The notes: a model not told the origin generated them from the letters alone. A DNA stretch of 64,000 nucleotides from Sphingobacteriales bacterium JAD_PAG50586_3 (GCA_023213195.1 CP096135.1:1072616-1136615); one strand, 5' to 3'. Counted from the stretch's first letter, positions 49,601-57,986 are shown. Translations and numbers: made by a program.

Positions 49601-49898
49601 TGGTGGTTGCAGAATTGTTGCTCTTATACCAGCTGCTGTTAAAACCCCCTTCAATAGTAGTATTGCTAACCAGTGCCAGCGGTTGCGAAATTATATAGGT
49701 GCCCGCCGCCATGTAAATTTTATTGGTTGGCGCCGTAGCTAGTGTTAAAGCATAGGTAAGGCTTGCCGGGGCAGCTTTTGTACCCGCAGCCCCTGTAGAT
49801 GCGCCGTTGGGTGTAACATAAATAATATTACACTCTTGCGCACTAACTAAAAAGCTTATAAGTAATAGAAAAATTGTGGTTAAACCGCGCAATAACAT
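46671..49898 (-). CDS. Giant T9SS adhesin-like protein: beta-helix, glycine-rich region, PKD repeats, type A tail
   Basis: 1075 residues. Signal peptide MLLRGLTTIFLLLISFLVSA-Q; a beta-helix start (CNIIYVTPNGASTGAAGTKAAPASLTYAL, residues 22-160) resembling DUF1565/pectate-lyase-like folds; a glycine-rich stretch of about 280 residues with GGxGGxGG patterns (about 165-445); Ig-like domains with Cys pairs; at least three PKD domains (FDYIWDFGDNSNGQGAQASHIY, VTYLWDFGDGSTSPQENPTHVY, EWLWDFGDPASG); and a type A sorting domain (LQVFPNPTNGNLNL, LYSIDGRLA, LQTGLYLLRI). Paralogue of the protein at 53060-56761. Likely a cell-surface or matrix protein. Confidence 0.88.
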   Translation of the reverse strand: MLLRGLTTIFLLLISFLVSAQECNIIYVTPNGASTGAAGTKAAPASLTYALTLATAPTNKIYMAAGTYIISQPLALVSNTTIEGGFNSSWYKSNNSATTILRDNQNIQPNPARLVGLTGNSISNFRLQDLTIRVLTTFDFSVSTYTVYLSGCSNYQIVRCKLIGGNAGNGDNGTNGTNGIGGAGGINGQDGDEDGTCCRAGGGGGSGSFPGSNAGGQGGDGGQRGTYVFPAGGQTYNGSPGTPGQGTNGGGNGYGGIGVFTTILSLNCDRTVSTDGTDGIGGIDGVAGTPGATGNYSFSGGFFVPGNGATGNPGLNGGGGGGAGGAGSQGGLAHDILFGLPPNTNGSGAGGGGGGEGGQGGTGASGGTGGGGAFCLYLYNNGANGLVKDCQYTLGAAGFAGQGGQGGIGGQGGLGGAGGGQFNCDVGAGGNGGAGGRGGNGGAGGAGADGVSYAVYEDGTGTPLQQYNINGLQQPIIQVNFTGCTGVPVEFYTTATGSVTWYFGAGASPATGSGTNGTCQFTTTGRKTFTMVNNGVAYTFTDYLDIFNNQVNPIPSITVADDSLCEGETTTLSSSITADSYIWYVNGPSGFFDIVTGPADQSLPAYTFPTPGNYRFVLQTISNCCGPTFADTAFVNVEDILQPVVTIGVSIDTICQNEIVVFTAHTDSVGNTPTYQWLVNNAPVGANAPAYSSSNIANGDVITCQVTSSLGCGIGLQATSNPLSVFVIDPPQLNCTADSFITGQPTYFDTEVTSGGLAPFDYIWDFGDNSNGQGAQASHIYAEPGPYTVNVIVTDANGCSNICTFVVTVSSILAANYDLSATSGCPPLTVDFTNESTNAVTYLWDFGDGSTSPQENPTHVYNSPGTYDVTLYAFGVSGNVSASTPNQIAVYPTPTANFLAFPINDEAGSDSMQFTDNSFDATEWLWDFGDPASGINNTSALPAPIHWYAANGAYNVTLIVTNTFGCTDTVSKNNLFGVNVGINNQSQPVSALQVFPNPTNGNLNLHFTLNESGPLHIDLYSIDGRLAAPLLNTIHTQAGEHKLSYQLPTDLQTGLYLLRIVQDGKLGIAKVSVIR

Positions 49899-49913
49899 AT
49901 AGTTGAGTACTTA

Positions 49914-50222
49914 TTATTTAGTTGGAGCTGCTTTCTTTTTATAAATAATAATCGGTTTGTTTAGGTCCGAAACCAAAATCTGGTATCCGGCATAAAACAA
50001 TGATAAAACAGCTAAAATTAGTAAAAATACCTGTAACGGTTTTTTAAATCGACTATAATAGCTGCGAGAGTTGCGCTTCCGGGTGCGGGTACGTACCCGC
50101 ATTTTTTCGCGGATGCGTATTTTTATCTTGCTGCGGCCTGTTGCATCTTTATTATCGTCATCTACAACGGTAAATTTGCCGGGTACATCTTTGGGGTTAT
50201 GATAGCTGGGAATGTCGCTCAT
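49914..50222 (-). CDS. Small membrane-anchored basic protein
   Basis: 102 residues: an Arg/Lys-rich cytoplasmic part (KIKIRIREKMRVRTRTRKRNSR), one TM helix (PLQVFLLILAVLSLFYAGYQIL) and a short tail. Two nt downstream of lysC and 15 nt upstream of the adhesin gene. No family recognised. Confidence 0.65.
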   Translation of the reverse strand: MSDIPSYHNPKDVPGKFTVVDDDNKDATGRSKIKIRIREKMRVRTRTRKRNSRSYYSRFKKPLQVFLLILAVLSLFYAGYQILVSDLNKPIIIYKKKAAPTK

Positions 50223-50224
50223 CT

Positions 50225-51493
50225 CTAGGCATTTTCCGGCTGTACAACAAACTGCGCGGTGTTTCGCGTGCGCTGCTCCAGCAAAGTTTTTTTACTATTT
50301 AATACCTTATCAAAACCCTCTTTGGTATAATTACGCACCGTTATTAGCTGTAGCCCTTTATTGTGTAGCACTTTATAACTTTTTTGCAGTTCATCCATCA
50401 AATCTTCCAGCCGTGTTGTATCATCAATACAAACTGAAAAGCTGATTGCAGAGTTTTGCATCAGGTTTATCTTTATGTTAAAGATACTAAAAATCCTGAA
50501 TATTTCGCTCAGGCTTTCTTCTGCTATAAAGGAAAAGTCTTTTGGCAGAATAGAAATAAGTACTTGGTTTACCTTAAAAATATACGATGGAAGCTGGGGT
50601 TGCATAGCATCGCTGCTTATGGCTGTGCCCTCTTTTTCTGGCGCTATAAACGACTTTACATACAACGGTATCTTCTTATTCTCTAGCGGTTTTATTGTTT
50701 TTGGGTGGATAACCGTTGCACCGTAGTAGGTAAGCTCAATACTGTCGTAGTATGATAGCTTCTCAAACTTTTGGGCATCAGCAAAAAACTTAGGGTCAGC
50801 ATTTAAAACACCGGGCACATCTTTCCAAATGGTTACACTTTCGGCATTAAGGCAATATGCTAAAATAGCGGCTGTATAATCAGAGCCTTCGCGGCCCAGG
50901 GTGGTGGTATAGTTTTCAGATGTGCAACCAATAAACCCTTGTGTAAGCACCACACTATGGGTGTTAAGCAAAGCACCTACCATTTCGTTAGTAGCAGCTT
51001 CTGTCAAAGGCCAGTCAACACGGGCATCGCGGTACGTATTGTCGGTTTGGATAATATCACGCGCATCAACCCACTTGCAGGCAATGCCCACACTAGTAAG
51101 GTAGTGGCTAACTATTTTGGTAGATAGCAATTCGCCAACCGATACTATCTGGTCGTACTCAAAATCAAAATCTTTAATAGGCTCATCTTCTATTGCCCAG
51201 TCTAAGGCGCTTATAAGCCCGTTTACATCGGTAAAAACAGGGTGGTTTTTATCGCTAAACAAGCCATTTAAAATGCCGTTGTGGTAATCAATAACTACCT
51301 GTAGCTTTTCTTTAGCATCGGCATTTTTGTAGAAGAATGCTTTAGCAACTTCTTCCAGTGCGTTGGTGGTTTTACCCATTGCCGAAATTACTACTACCAG
51401 CTTATTGGCAGGGTAACGCTTAATTATATCGGCTACATTCTTTACGGCTGCGGCATCTTTAACAGATGCTCCTCCAAATTTAAATACTTTCAT
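50225..51493 (-). CDS. lysC: Aspartate kinase (monofunctional)
   Basis: Phosphorylates L-aspartate, the first step toward lysine, threonine, methionine and diaminopimelate. 422 residues. N-terminal kinase motif MKVFKFGGASVKDA (Thr of the usual KFGGTS is Ala), LTQGFIGCTSENYTTTLGREGSDYTAAI, and VTIWKDVPGVLNADPKF; the C-terminus carries a single shortened ACT-like pair. No fused homoserine dehydrogenase. ATG 51491-51493 has a -7 box directly upstream. Confidence 0.93.
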   Translation of the reverse strand: MKVFKFGGASVKDAAAVKNVADIIKRYPANKLVVVISAMGKTTNALEEVAKAFFYKNADAKEKLQVVIDYHNGILNGLFSDKNHPVFTDVNGLISALDWAIEDEPIKDFDFEYDQIVSVGELLSTKIVSHYLTSVGIACKWVDARDIIQTDNTYRDARVDWPLTEAATNEMVGALLNTHSVVLTQGFIGCTSENYTTTLGREGSDYTAAILAYCLNAESVTIWKDVPGVLNADPKFFADAQKFEKLSYYDSIELTYYGATVIHPKTIKPLENKKIPLYVKSFIAPEKEGTAISSDAMQPQLPSYIFKVNQVLISILPKDFSFIAEESLSEIFRIFSIFNIKINLMQNSAISFSVCIDDTTRLEDLMDELQKSYKVLHNKGLQLITVRNYTKEGFDKVLNSKKTLLEQRTRNTAQFVVQPENA

Positions 51494-51500
51494 TTTGTGG

Positions 51501-51508
51501 CAAAAATA
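51501..51508 (-). promoter_or_regulatory. Candidate lysC promoter (-7 box TATTTTTG)
   Basis: Minus-strand TATTTTTG fits TAnnTTTG and ends 8 nt before the lysC ATG, which would give an almost leaderless transcript. Weak because of AT-rich background. Confidence 0.35.
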
Positions 51509-51531
51509 GGCTATAAACCCTTTGGGTATAA

Positions 51532-52020
51532 CTACCCATCGTCTCTTTCGTCGGCTTGGTTTTTTTGTGCGTTTTTCTCGTTTATGCTTTTTTCAATACG
51601 CCTTTCTAATATGTGGAACAGGAGCGAAAGAATGATTAAACCTGCCGTGCAAACAATAGGCACATACACAAAGCCCATACCCGCCAAAATGCCCAAGGCG
51701 CACATTATCCATATAAACGATGCCGTGGTAACTCCCGTTACCCTATCATTCATCTTAAAAATAACACCCCCACCTAAAAAGCCTACTCCGGTTACTATTT
51801 GGCCTATTATACGGCCGGGGTCGGCATTGGGGTCTTCTTTATTAATTATGTAGGCAATAGAGGTAAGTATGGCCGAACCTACACATACCAACACATTGGT
51901 ACGTATACCTGCCACTTTACTTTTCAACTCGCGCTCCCAACCTACTATAAGGCCGCATATAGTAGCTACCACTATCCGCGACCCAAAGTAATGAAACCAC
52001 TCCCATTCGTTTATTTGCAT
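51532..52020 (-). CDS. MgtC/SapB family membrane protein
   Basis: 162 residues with about four TM helices. MgtC signature: RIVVATICGLIVGWERELKSKVAGIRTNVLVCVGSAILTSIAYII and DPGRIIGQIVTGVGFLGGGVIFK; TTASFIWIMCALGILAGMGF follows. The family is linked to Mg2+ limitation and intramacrophage or phosphate stress in pathogens; its role here is unknown. Between lysC and a GNAT gene on the same strand. Confidence 0.92.
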   Translation of the reverse strand: MQINEWEWFHYFGSRIVVATICGLIVGWERELKSKVAGIRTNVLVCVGSAILTSIAYIINKEDPNADPGRIIGQIVTGVGFLGGGVIFKMNDRVTGVTTASFIWIMCALGILAGMGFVYVPIVCTAGLIILSLLFHILERRIEKSINEKNAQKNQADERDDG

Positions 52021-52035
52021 GCCTAAATGTAATAT

Positions 52036-52503
52036 TTAAAACGATTGTAACTGATCGTAAGTAAGCTTACCGTTAATCCACTCAGGGTCTAAATGGGCAT
52101 TAAACTTATTGTAGAAGTTTATAGCCGGTGCATTCCATTCAAGTACCTGCCACTCAAGGCGGCGCATTTGGGTGCGCTTAGCTTCGGCAATGGTTTCTTC
52201 AAATAGCAGCTTACCTATACCCGCACCACGCATACTCTCGGTTACCACAATATCATCAATATACATGCACTTGCCTTTCCAGGTAGAGTATTTCGTAAAG
52301 AAGAGCGACATACCCACCAACCTGTCATCAACAATGGCAACAAAGGCTTTCCAAACAGCGCCGGGGCCAAAACCTGCGGCCTGCATTTCTTCCAAGGTAA
52401 CGGTTACTTCCTGTGGGGCTTTTTCGTATAGGGCTAACTCTTGCACAAGGGCAAGCATGGCAGGCACATCAGCAGCTACAGCGGTACGTATGGTAATTTG
52501 CAT
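52036..52503 (-). CDS. GNAT-family N-acetyltransferase
   Basis: 155 residues, full GNAT fold: MQITIRTAVAADVPAMLALVQELALYEKAP, CMYIDDIVVTESMRGAGIGKLLFEETIAEAK (acetyl-CoA-binding V-R-G-x-G-x-G/A loop as MRGAGIGK), and WQVLEWNAPAINFYNKFNA. The start resembles diamine acetyltransferase-like proteins (SSAT group), but the substrate is not certain. Confidence 0.9.
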   Translation of the reverse strand: MQITIRTAVAADVPAMLALVQELALYEKAPQEVTVTLEEMQAAGFGPGAVWKAFVAIVDDRLVGMSLFFTKYSTWKGKCMYIDDIVVTESMRGAGIGKLLFEETIAEAKRTQMRRLEWQVLEWNAPAINFYNKFNAHLDPEWINGKLTYDQLQSF

Positions 52504-52540
52504 AGGGCAAAGTTAAGCCCTATTCCTGAATAATTTTTAC

Positions 52541-52574
52541 CCCCTCTCCCTCAGGGAGAGGGCAGGGGTGAGGG
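52541..52574 (-). repeat. Stop-codon-proximal C-rich/G-rich palindrome (copy 5)
   Basis: On the minus strand: ccctcacccc, tgccctctccc, a tgag loop and ggagaggggg, 11 nt after the lipoprotein stop (52586-52588). Confidence 0.7.
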
Positions 52575-52585
52575 TAAATGGGTTC

Positions 52586-53047
52586 TTAAAACCTCGCCTT
52601 GCGGCAGGTAGTATTCTCTTTGTAGTTGATGCGGTCTTCGCCTTTCAACAGGTCTTGCACTTGTTTTACAAAGCCATCGCCTTTGCTTTTATCATTCATT
52701 TTAAAGCAATAGTCAACCTCGCCCTCGCGGCCCCAAGCCGATTTATATACGGTAACAGCACCTGGGTTTTCGCTTTCATATTTAGTTAAAAACGCATCTA
52801 GCTTACGGGCTGCAAGGTAGTTTATACCGCTGCCCGGGCTGTAAAACGATACATTTAAACGGATGCTATCGTTAGGTGTGGCCGGGTTAGGCTCGCCTGC
52901 GGCAATATTGTTGGTTGGTGGTATGGTGTTATCAAGTACCACTATGCTATCTGCCTTAGCATTGCTTTTGGTCGACATTTCTTTCTTGCTTTTACAACCT
53001 GCTGCCAGCAAGCCAATGGCTGCTATGGCAATTAAATATGCTTTCAT
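52586..53047 (-). CDS. Lipoprotein of unknown function
   Basis: 153 residues. Lipobox LLAAGC-K after MKAYLIAIAAIG. The mature part has a disordered stretch (PPTNNIAAGEPNPATPND), then SIRLNVSFYSPGSGINYLAARKLDAFLTKYESENPGAVTVYKSAWGREGEVDYCFKMNDKSKGDGFVKQVQ, a compact domain common to small Bacteroidota lipoproteins of unknown role. It starts 13 nt after the stop of the giant adhesin gene on the same strand. Confidence 0.75.
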   Translation of the reverse strand: MKAYLIAIAAIGLLAAGCKSKKEMSTKSNAKADSIVVLDNTIPPTNNIAAGEPNPATPNDSIRLNVSFYSPGSGINYLAARKLDAFLTKYESENPGAVTVYKSAWGREGEVDYCFKMNDKSKGDGFVKQVQDLLKGEDRINYKENTTCRKARF

Positions 53048-53059
53048 AATTTTTTGTTT

Positions 53060-56000
53060 TTACCTGATAAGTGTTACAGTGCCGCGCTTATCAAACTGCC
53101 GCCCTGTAAACCAGGTTATCTTTATATAATATACATATACGCCTATCATGGCATCCTTTCCGTCTTTTGTTGTTCCATCCCAACCGGTAAATATCTGGTC
53201 GGTGTCAAACACGGGCTGGCCCCATCTATCGTATATATACATCTCTCCACTAACAATTCCCCTGCCAAAAACGCTAAAGGTCTCATTAGTAAAGTCATCA
53301 TCGGGCGTAAAAGAGTTTGGTACAAAGAATGATTCCTGCTCTATAACTTGCAGTGGTATCTGCAATGTATCTACGCAACCAATATCATTACTAACTATAA
53401 GGGTAATTATGTAAATGCCCGAATCTGGATAAACACCCACAGGGTTATCAATATACGCTGTGTCTCCATTGCCAAGTACCCACACCAGCGAGTCGTAATA
53501 CTGGCTTAGGTTAAAAAATTGTACTGTAGTGTCGGGCAATTGCAGTTTAAACGTATCGGCGCCAAAATTAGCTTCGGGGTAGGGCACCACCTCTATGTAC
53601 TGGGTAGCCACCATAGTATCTCTACAGCCCGAAATATTTTCTACAATTTGCGTAACGGTATAAATACCCGGCTCTGTATAAACATGTATTGGGTTTTGAC
53701 CAACATCAACAGGTGTTCCATCGCCAAAGTACCAAAGCCATTTGTTGGCCGATTGTGATGTATCGGTAAACGATACAGCCTCTCCGGTACACATTAATGT
53801 ATCCAGGGTAAAGAAGCCTGCCTCGGGCTGCTCTAGGTATTGAATAAAATTTTGTGTGGTAAGTGTTGCTGTGCAATTGTCAGCAGTAGTTACAGTTAAA
53901 GTTACATTATAAACGCCCGGGTTAGCATACTCGTGCGATGGGTTTTGTAATGTTGATGATTGCCCGTCGCCAAAATCCCATAACCAATCGGTAACCCCAC
54001 CCAGCGATTGGTCTAAGAACCTGAAAATATAAGGCTCGCACTCAATACTGTCTAACGCGGTAAACTCAGCTACCGGCGGTGGCGGAATGTATATAAAGTT
54101 GGGCAGTACCAAAGTATCGGCCAGTACACCGTTAGATGCTATCAGCGTAACATCGTAATAGCCCGGTGCGGTATAGTTGTGTGATGGGTTTTGCAGGTTA
54201 GATGTGTTGCCATCGCCAAAATTCCAGGTCCATATAATTACGCCACCATTGCTTTGGTCAGTAAAATCTACAGAGCCTGTGCCGCAGCCAAGGGCAGTAA
54301 TGTTGCCGCTAAACAATGCATTTACCTGCGGGGCAATGCTTATGGTAACCTGTACCTGGCACGTAGCTTCGCAGCCATTGTCATCGGTAACTGTTACGGT
54401 AGCAGTATAAGTGCCTGTAGAGCCGTAAGTATGCGGTGGGTTTTGCAGGTTAGATATGCCACCATCGCCAAAATCCCAAGCATAAGTAAATGGTGCAGAG
54501 CCAACAGGGTTTACACTAAACTGGGTTGGTGCGCCCAAAAACTGGCCTACCGAAGAACAGTTTAATACCGGTGGTTGGTTTACCACCATAGTAATAGGTA
54601 TTGATGCTGCCGGGTTATTGTTAGTACACATCATACTGCTGCTCATGCTTACAGCAACAATATCGCCATTATTTAGGGTTGATGAACTGTAGGTATTGCT
54701 ATTAGTGCCAACAGTGCCGCCGTTTACAGACCATGTGTACACAGGGCTATTACCGCCATTTACCGGCGATGCCCCAAAGTTTACCTGTTCGCCCGCACAT
54801 ATAGTGGTTGCTGATGCAAACACGAATACATCAGCATTTATATAAGGTATAACATGTATGGTAATGGTATCAATAGTAGAGCGTCCGCAGCAAGGCGATG
54901 TTGTTTGCAGCAATATGCGGTAATCGCCCACGGTGTTAAATGTTACACCGTTTAATGTTTGAAAGCCGGGCCCGTTAAATGTAGTAGGCACAGTACCTTC
55001 TAACCACCACTCGTAATTAATACCGGCATAAGAGCTTGTAAAATTTAATGTGCCGCCAACGCATACCGTATCGTTAGATGGTAAAATAGCAGGCAGGTAA
55101 GGTATGCCGCTAGAGAATATCCCTACATAATCAGTATATATATATGGCACACCATTAAGCACCATGGTTACTGTATGGCGACCAGTGGTGGTGTATTGCA
55201 CCGTCACGTTGTTGCCAACGGCCTGTAATGGAATTGTACCCCCATCAAAAAACCATTGTACAATACCGTTAGCGGTAGTAGAGAAATCAATGTCAGAAAA
55301 AGTACAACCCGTATTTTGAACGATTATAACAGGTTCTACAGGGGTGCGCATGTCCGACTGTACTAGTGCTATAGCATTAGGGTCTTCAAAAATAGGCAGG
55401 CTAAGTCCAAGGCTGCCGTTGCCGCCATTGCCACCATCGCCACCATCGCCACCATCGCCACCATCGCCACCGCTGCCAATATCGCAGCCGGGGCCACCGC
55501 CGTTACCCCCGTTACCACCAAAGCCACCTAAGCCGCCCGGCGCGCCACCAAGACCGCCTTGGCCCGGTATGCCGGAAAATGTGTATGTGTCTTTTACTCG
55601 TCCGTTATTGCCATTGGCCCATGCAAATATGCCAAAAGAGCCACCGCCACCTGTGCCACCCAGTGCACCTGCACCGCCCTGGCCACCTTCGCCACCGCCA
55701 CCGCCACCGGCTCCGGCACCATTACTGTTAGATATAAAGAAACCGTGAGGAATACAACCTTGTGCGCCGCCGCCGCCGCCGCCACCACCACCGCCGCCGT
55801 TTTCTCCGTTGGCGCCGTTTTGGCCCGTACCGTTAACAAAAAAACCACCGGCAAAACCCGGCGTGCCTGCATTGCCATTTACACCATTTGCCCCATTAAG
55901 GCCATTGGTGCCGGGCTGGCCTACGTTAGCAGGGCCCATATCGCAACCTATAGAAATTAAATTACAGTTACCTACACCGGCTACACCGCCGTTGCCATTT

Positions 56001-56761
56001 AGTGGGGCACCGCCGCCGCCGCCACCGGCGGTGCCGTTAGGGGCGTTGCCTCCTGCGGGGAAAGAGTAGGTGCCGCGCGCGCCGCCATTGCCACCATTGC
56101 CACCATTGCTGCTGCCGGGGTAAGAGCCTGTGCCGCCGCCACCGCCGCCGGTGTTGCCACCGCCATCTTCGCTGCCGTTTTGGCCTGCCGCGCCATTAGC
56201 CCCGTTTACTCCGTTTATTCCGGGTGTGCCGGGTAAGCCGGTAGAGCCATTGCCGCCTGTAACATTACAGCGGCTAATATTATAATTGCTGCAGCCGTTA
56301 AGGTAAATACCGTAAGTAGTTACCCCGTTGCCTAAGGCATTGGCTGTTTTTATTGTTACATCTTGTATGGTAAAGCCTGTAATGTTTACACACGATACCG
56401 CCACCAAACGCTCGGGGTTGGTTTGCGGGTTGGCATTGGTGCGGGTTATAATAGTTTGCGCCGTATTAGATTTTTGCCAGTTGTTGGTGGGGTCAAAACC
56501 ACCCTCAAGGGTTACATTGTCTAGTAAGTTAATGGGGTTTGTTATGGTATAGTTACCAACGGCTAGCCATAACTGGCTGCCGGGCGCTGCAAGGGCTATA
56601 CCACCTGTAATGCTTGCCGGACTGGCTTTGGTGCCAGCACCGTTGCCGTTAGGGGTAATATATACAATATTGCACTGCTGCGCATTGGCTACCAAGCCTA
56701 TAAGCAGAAACATAACTACTGTTAAACAAAACCTATATAGTAAACGTTCGGGCAATAGCAT
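53060..56761 (-). CDS. Giant T9SS adhesin-like protein: beta-helix, glycine-rich region, PKD repeats, type B tail
   Basis: 1233 residues. Signal peptide ends LIGLVANA-Q. Same architecture as 46671-49898: beta-helix start CNIVYITPNGNGAGTKASPASITGGIAL, a glycine-rich segment of about 285 residues (about 170-455, with runs such as GGGGGGGGGGG), Ig-like/Cys domains, then four or five PKD domains (FTYAWDFGDGGISNLQNPPHTY, WTWNFGDGNTSNLQNPSHNY, DWLWDFGDGQSSTLQNPSHEY, KWLWYFGDGTPVDVGQNPIHVY) and a degenerate one. It ends in a type B (CHU_C-like) sorting domain: FFVPNSFTPDDDFTNETF, MYIYDRWGQPVFDT, GWDGTTKDGKDAMIGVYVYYI. Type B proteins are commonly secreted or loosely attached. Confidence 0.9.
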   Translation of the reverse strand: MLLPERLLYRFCLTVVMFLLIGLVANAQQCNIVYITPNGNGAGTKASPASITGGIALAAPGSQLWLAVGNYTITNPINLLDNVTLEGGFDPTNNWQKSNTAQTIITRTNANPQTNPERLVAVSCVNITGFTIQDVTIKTANALGNGVTTYGIYLNGCSNYNISRCNVTGGNGSTGLPGTPGINGVNGANGAAGQNGSEDGGGNTGGGGGGTGSYPGSSNGGNGGNGGARGTYSFPAGGNAPNGTAGGGGGGAPLNGNGGVAGVGNCNLISIGCDMGPANVGQPGTNGLNGANGVNGNAGTPGFAGGFFVNGTGQNGANGENGGGGGGGGGGGAQGCIPHGFFISNSNGAGAGGGGGGEGGQGGAGALGGTGGGGSFGIFAWANGNNGRVKDTYTFSGIPGQGGLGGAPGGLGGFGGNGGNGGGPGCDIGSGGDGGDGGDGGDGGNGGNGSLGLSLPIFEDPNAIALVQSDMRTPVEPVIIVQNTGCTFSDIDFSTTANGIVQWFFDGGTIPLQAVGNNVTVQYTTTGRHTVTMVLNGVPYIYTDYVGIFSSGIPYLPAILPSNDTVCVGGTLNFTSSYAGINYEWWLEGTVPTTFNGPGFQTLNGVTFNTVGDYRILLQTTSPCCGRSTIDTITIHVIPYINADVFVFASATTICAGEQVNFGASPVNGGNSPVYTWSVNGGTVGTNSNTYSSSTLNNGDIVAVSMSSSMMCTNNNPAASIPITMVVNQPPVLNCSSVGQFLGAPTQFSVNPVGSAPFTYAWDFGDGGISNLQNPPHTYGSTGTYTATVTVTDDNGCEATCQVQVTISIAPQVNALFSGNITALGCGTGSVDFTDQSNGGVIIWTWNFGDGNTSNLQNPSHNYTAPGYYDVTLIASNGVLADTLVLPNFIYIPPPPVAEFTALDSIECEPYIFRFLDQSLGGVTDWLWDFGDGQSSTLQNPSHEYANPGVYNVTLTVTTADNCTATLTTQNFIQYLEQPEAGFFTLDTLMCTGEAVSFTDTSQSANKWLWYFGDGTPVDVGQNPIHVYTEPGIYTVTQIVENISGCRDTMVATQYIEVVPYPEANFGADTFKLQLPDTTVQFFNLSQYYDSLVWVLGNGDTAYIDNPVGVYPDSGIYIITLIVSNDIGCVDTLQIPLQVIEQESFFVPNSFTPDDDFTNETFSVFGRGIVSGEMYIYDRWGQPVFDTDQIFTGWDGTTKDGKDAMIGVYVYYIKITWFTGRQFDKRGTVTLIR

Positions 56762-56788
56762 GGGTATTAGGCAATGGGCCTAAAGTAA

Positions 56789-56796
56789 CAAAGTTA
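56789..56796 (-). promoter_or_regulatory. Candidate promoter of the type B adhesin gene (-7 box TAACTTTG)
   Basis: Minus-strand TAACTTTG, an exact TAnnTTTG match, 28 nt before the ATG at 56759-56761. Confidence 0.5.
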
Positions 56797-56899
56797 TGAA
56801 ATTGGAACGTTATTTCTATGTTTTTTAACACTATTTAAGTTAAATGTTAATGGGTTACAAAACAGCTAACACCTTTTGGTTTACTTTAGCACATCAAGT

Positions 56900-57490
56900 A
56901 TGGATGGACAACAAGCTTTAAACCCCAAAAACTGGGTAGATAAATATGCTGACGATTTGTTTGGTTATGCTGTTACTAAGTGCAACAGCAGCGATTTAGC
57001 CGAAGATTTTGTGCAGGACACTTTCTTATCGGCCCTTAAAGGAATAAACAACTTTAAAGGCAACTCGTCAGAACGTACATGGCTGTTTTCTATCCTTAAA
57101 AACAAAATTGCCGACCATTACCGCAAGGCATCTACCCGCTACGAGGTTTCAGATAATACCATTTCAGGCGGCGAAGAGGGCAACCGCTCTTTTCTTGATT
57201 TGTTTTTTGAAGATGGTGGGCATTGGAGCAAGCAGGCTAAACCCAAGCAATGGAGTGTAGAAGAAGGTAATGTTTTGGATGATAAGGAGTTTCAGGCAGC
57301 TATGCAAAACTGCGTAGGCAAGTTGCCAAGTAACTGGCACACCGCTATAACCCTGAAATTTTTAGAAGAGAAGGATAGCGATGATATTTGTAAGGAATTA
57401 AATGTCTCATCGTCTAACTACTGGGTTATAATGCACAGGGCAAAGCTTATGTTGCGTGCGTGTTTAGAAAAAACCTGGTTTAAATTATAA
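56900..57490 (+). CDS. ECF-type RNA polymerase sigma factor
   Basis: 197 residues from ATG 56900 (an upstream TTG would add 8). Region 2: VDKYADDLFGYAVTKCNSSDLAEDFVQDTFLSALKGINNFKGNSSERTWLFSILKNKIADHYRK, the ECF pattern for -10 recognition; region 4: LPSNWHTAITLKFLEEKDSDDICKELNVSSSNYWVIMHRAKLMLRACLEK with an HTH. A 50-residue acidic linker joins them. The next gene, 5 nt downstream, encodes a small Cys/His protein probably acting as its anti-sigma partner. Confidence 0.92.
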   Translation: MDGQQALNPKNWVDKYADDLFGYAVTKCNSSDLAEDFVQDTFLSALKGINNFKGNSSERTWLFSILKNKIADHYRKASTRYEVSDNTISGGEEGNRSFLDLFFEDGGHWSKQAKPKQWSVEEGNVLDDKEFQAAMQNCVGKLPSNWHTAITLKFLEEKDSDDICKELNVSSSNYWVIMHRAKLMLRACLEKTWFKL

Positions 57491-57495
57491 GTACT

Positions 57496-57783
57496 GTGTT
57501 TAAAAAAATCTATATTATATTAACAATGCCCTGCCGCGATGCTACCCTGTTGATTGAAAAACGGCTGGATGATAAGATGGTGTTTTACGAGAAATTAGCC
57601 CTGCGTTTTCACCTTTCGTTTTGCGATGGTTGTAATAAGTATGCTAAGCAAAGCCGTATTTTGCATGCGTTGCTAACCAAATCATCCATTACTGATATTA
57701 CCGATTTTTCAAAACTACGGTTGGCCGATGATGCTAAAATCCGCATTAAACAAAGCGTTCAAAATAATTTAGATAATATTTAA
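57496..57783 (+). CDS. Small zinc-finger-like protein, probable anti-sigma partner
   Basis: 95 residues, or 85 from the more likely ATG 57526 (MPCRDATLLIEKRLDDKM). MPCRDATLLIEKR and RFHLSFCDGCNKYAKQSR (H-x3-C-x2-C) match the zf-HC2-like proteins that follow ECF sigma genes in Bacteroidota. No TM helix is seen, so it would be a cytoplasmic regulator. Role inferred from motif and position. Confidence 0.75.
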   Translation: MFKKIYIILTMPCRDATLLIEKRLDDKMVFYEKLALRFHLSFCDGCNKYAKQSRILHALLTKSSITDITDFSKLRLADDAKIRIKQSVQNNLDNI

Positions 57784-57911
57784 TATTTTCTGTAAGGTAT
57801 TAGCCACCTAAACGACTAATATAATAAAGGCAGGCATTTGTGCTAATTTGCAAGCCTTGAATTTAACAAGTAGTAGGTTCAGTAATAGTAGTTTAATTAG
57901 TTTAGGTTTTT

Positions 57912-57953
57912 TAGCACAAAGGGCAGCCAATTTTTTGGCTGCCCTTTGTGCTA
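57912..57953. terminator. Long perfect hairpin, bidirectional terminator
   Basis: 19-bp perfect arms (57912-57930 and 57935-57953; core AAAGGGCAGCCAA / TTGGCTGCCCTTT) with a TTTT loop, lying between the convergent sigma operon and the VWA lipoprotein gene. Confidence 0.8.
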
Positions 57954-57986
57954 GTTAGCAATTTAGGATTTAGTTGTTTTGGTTTA

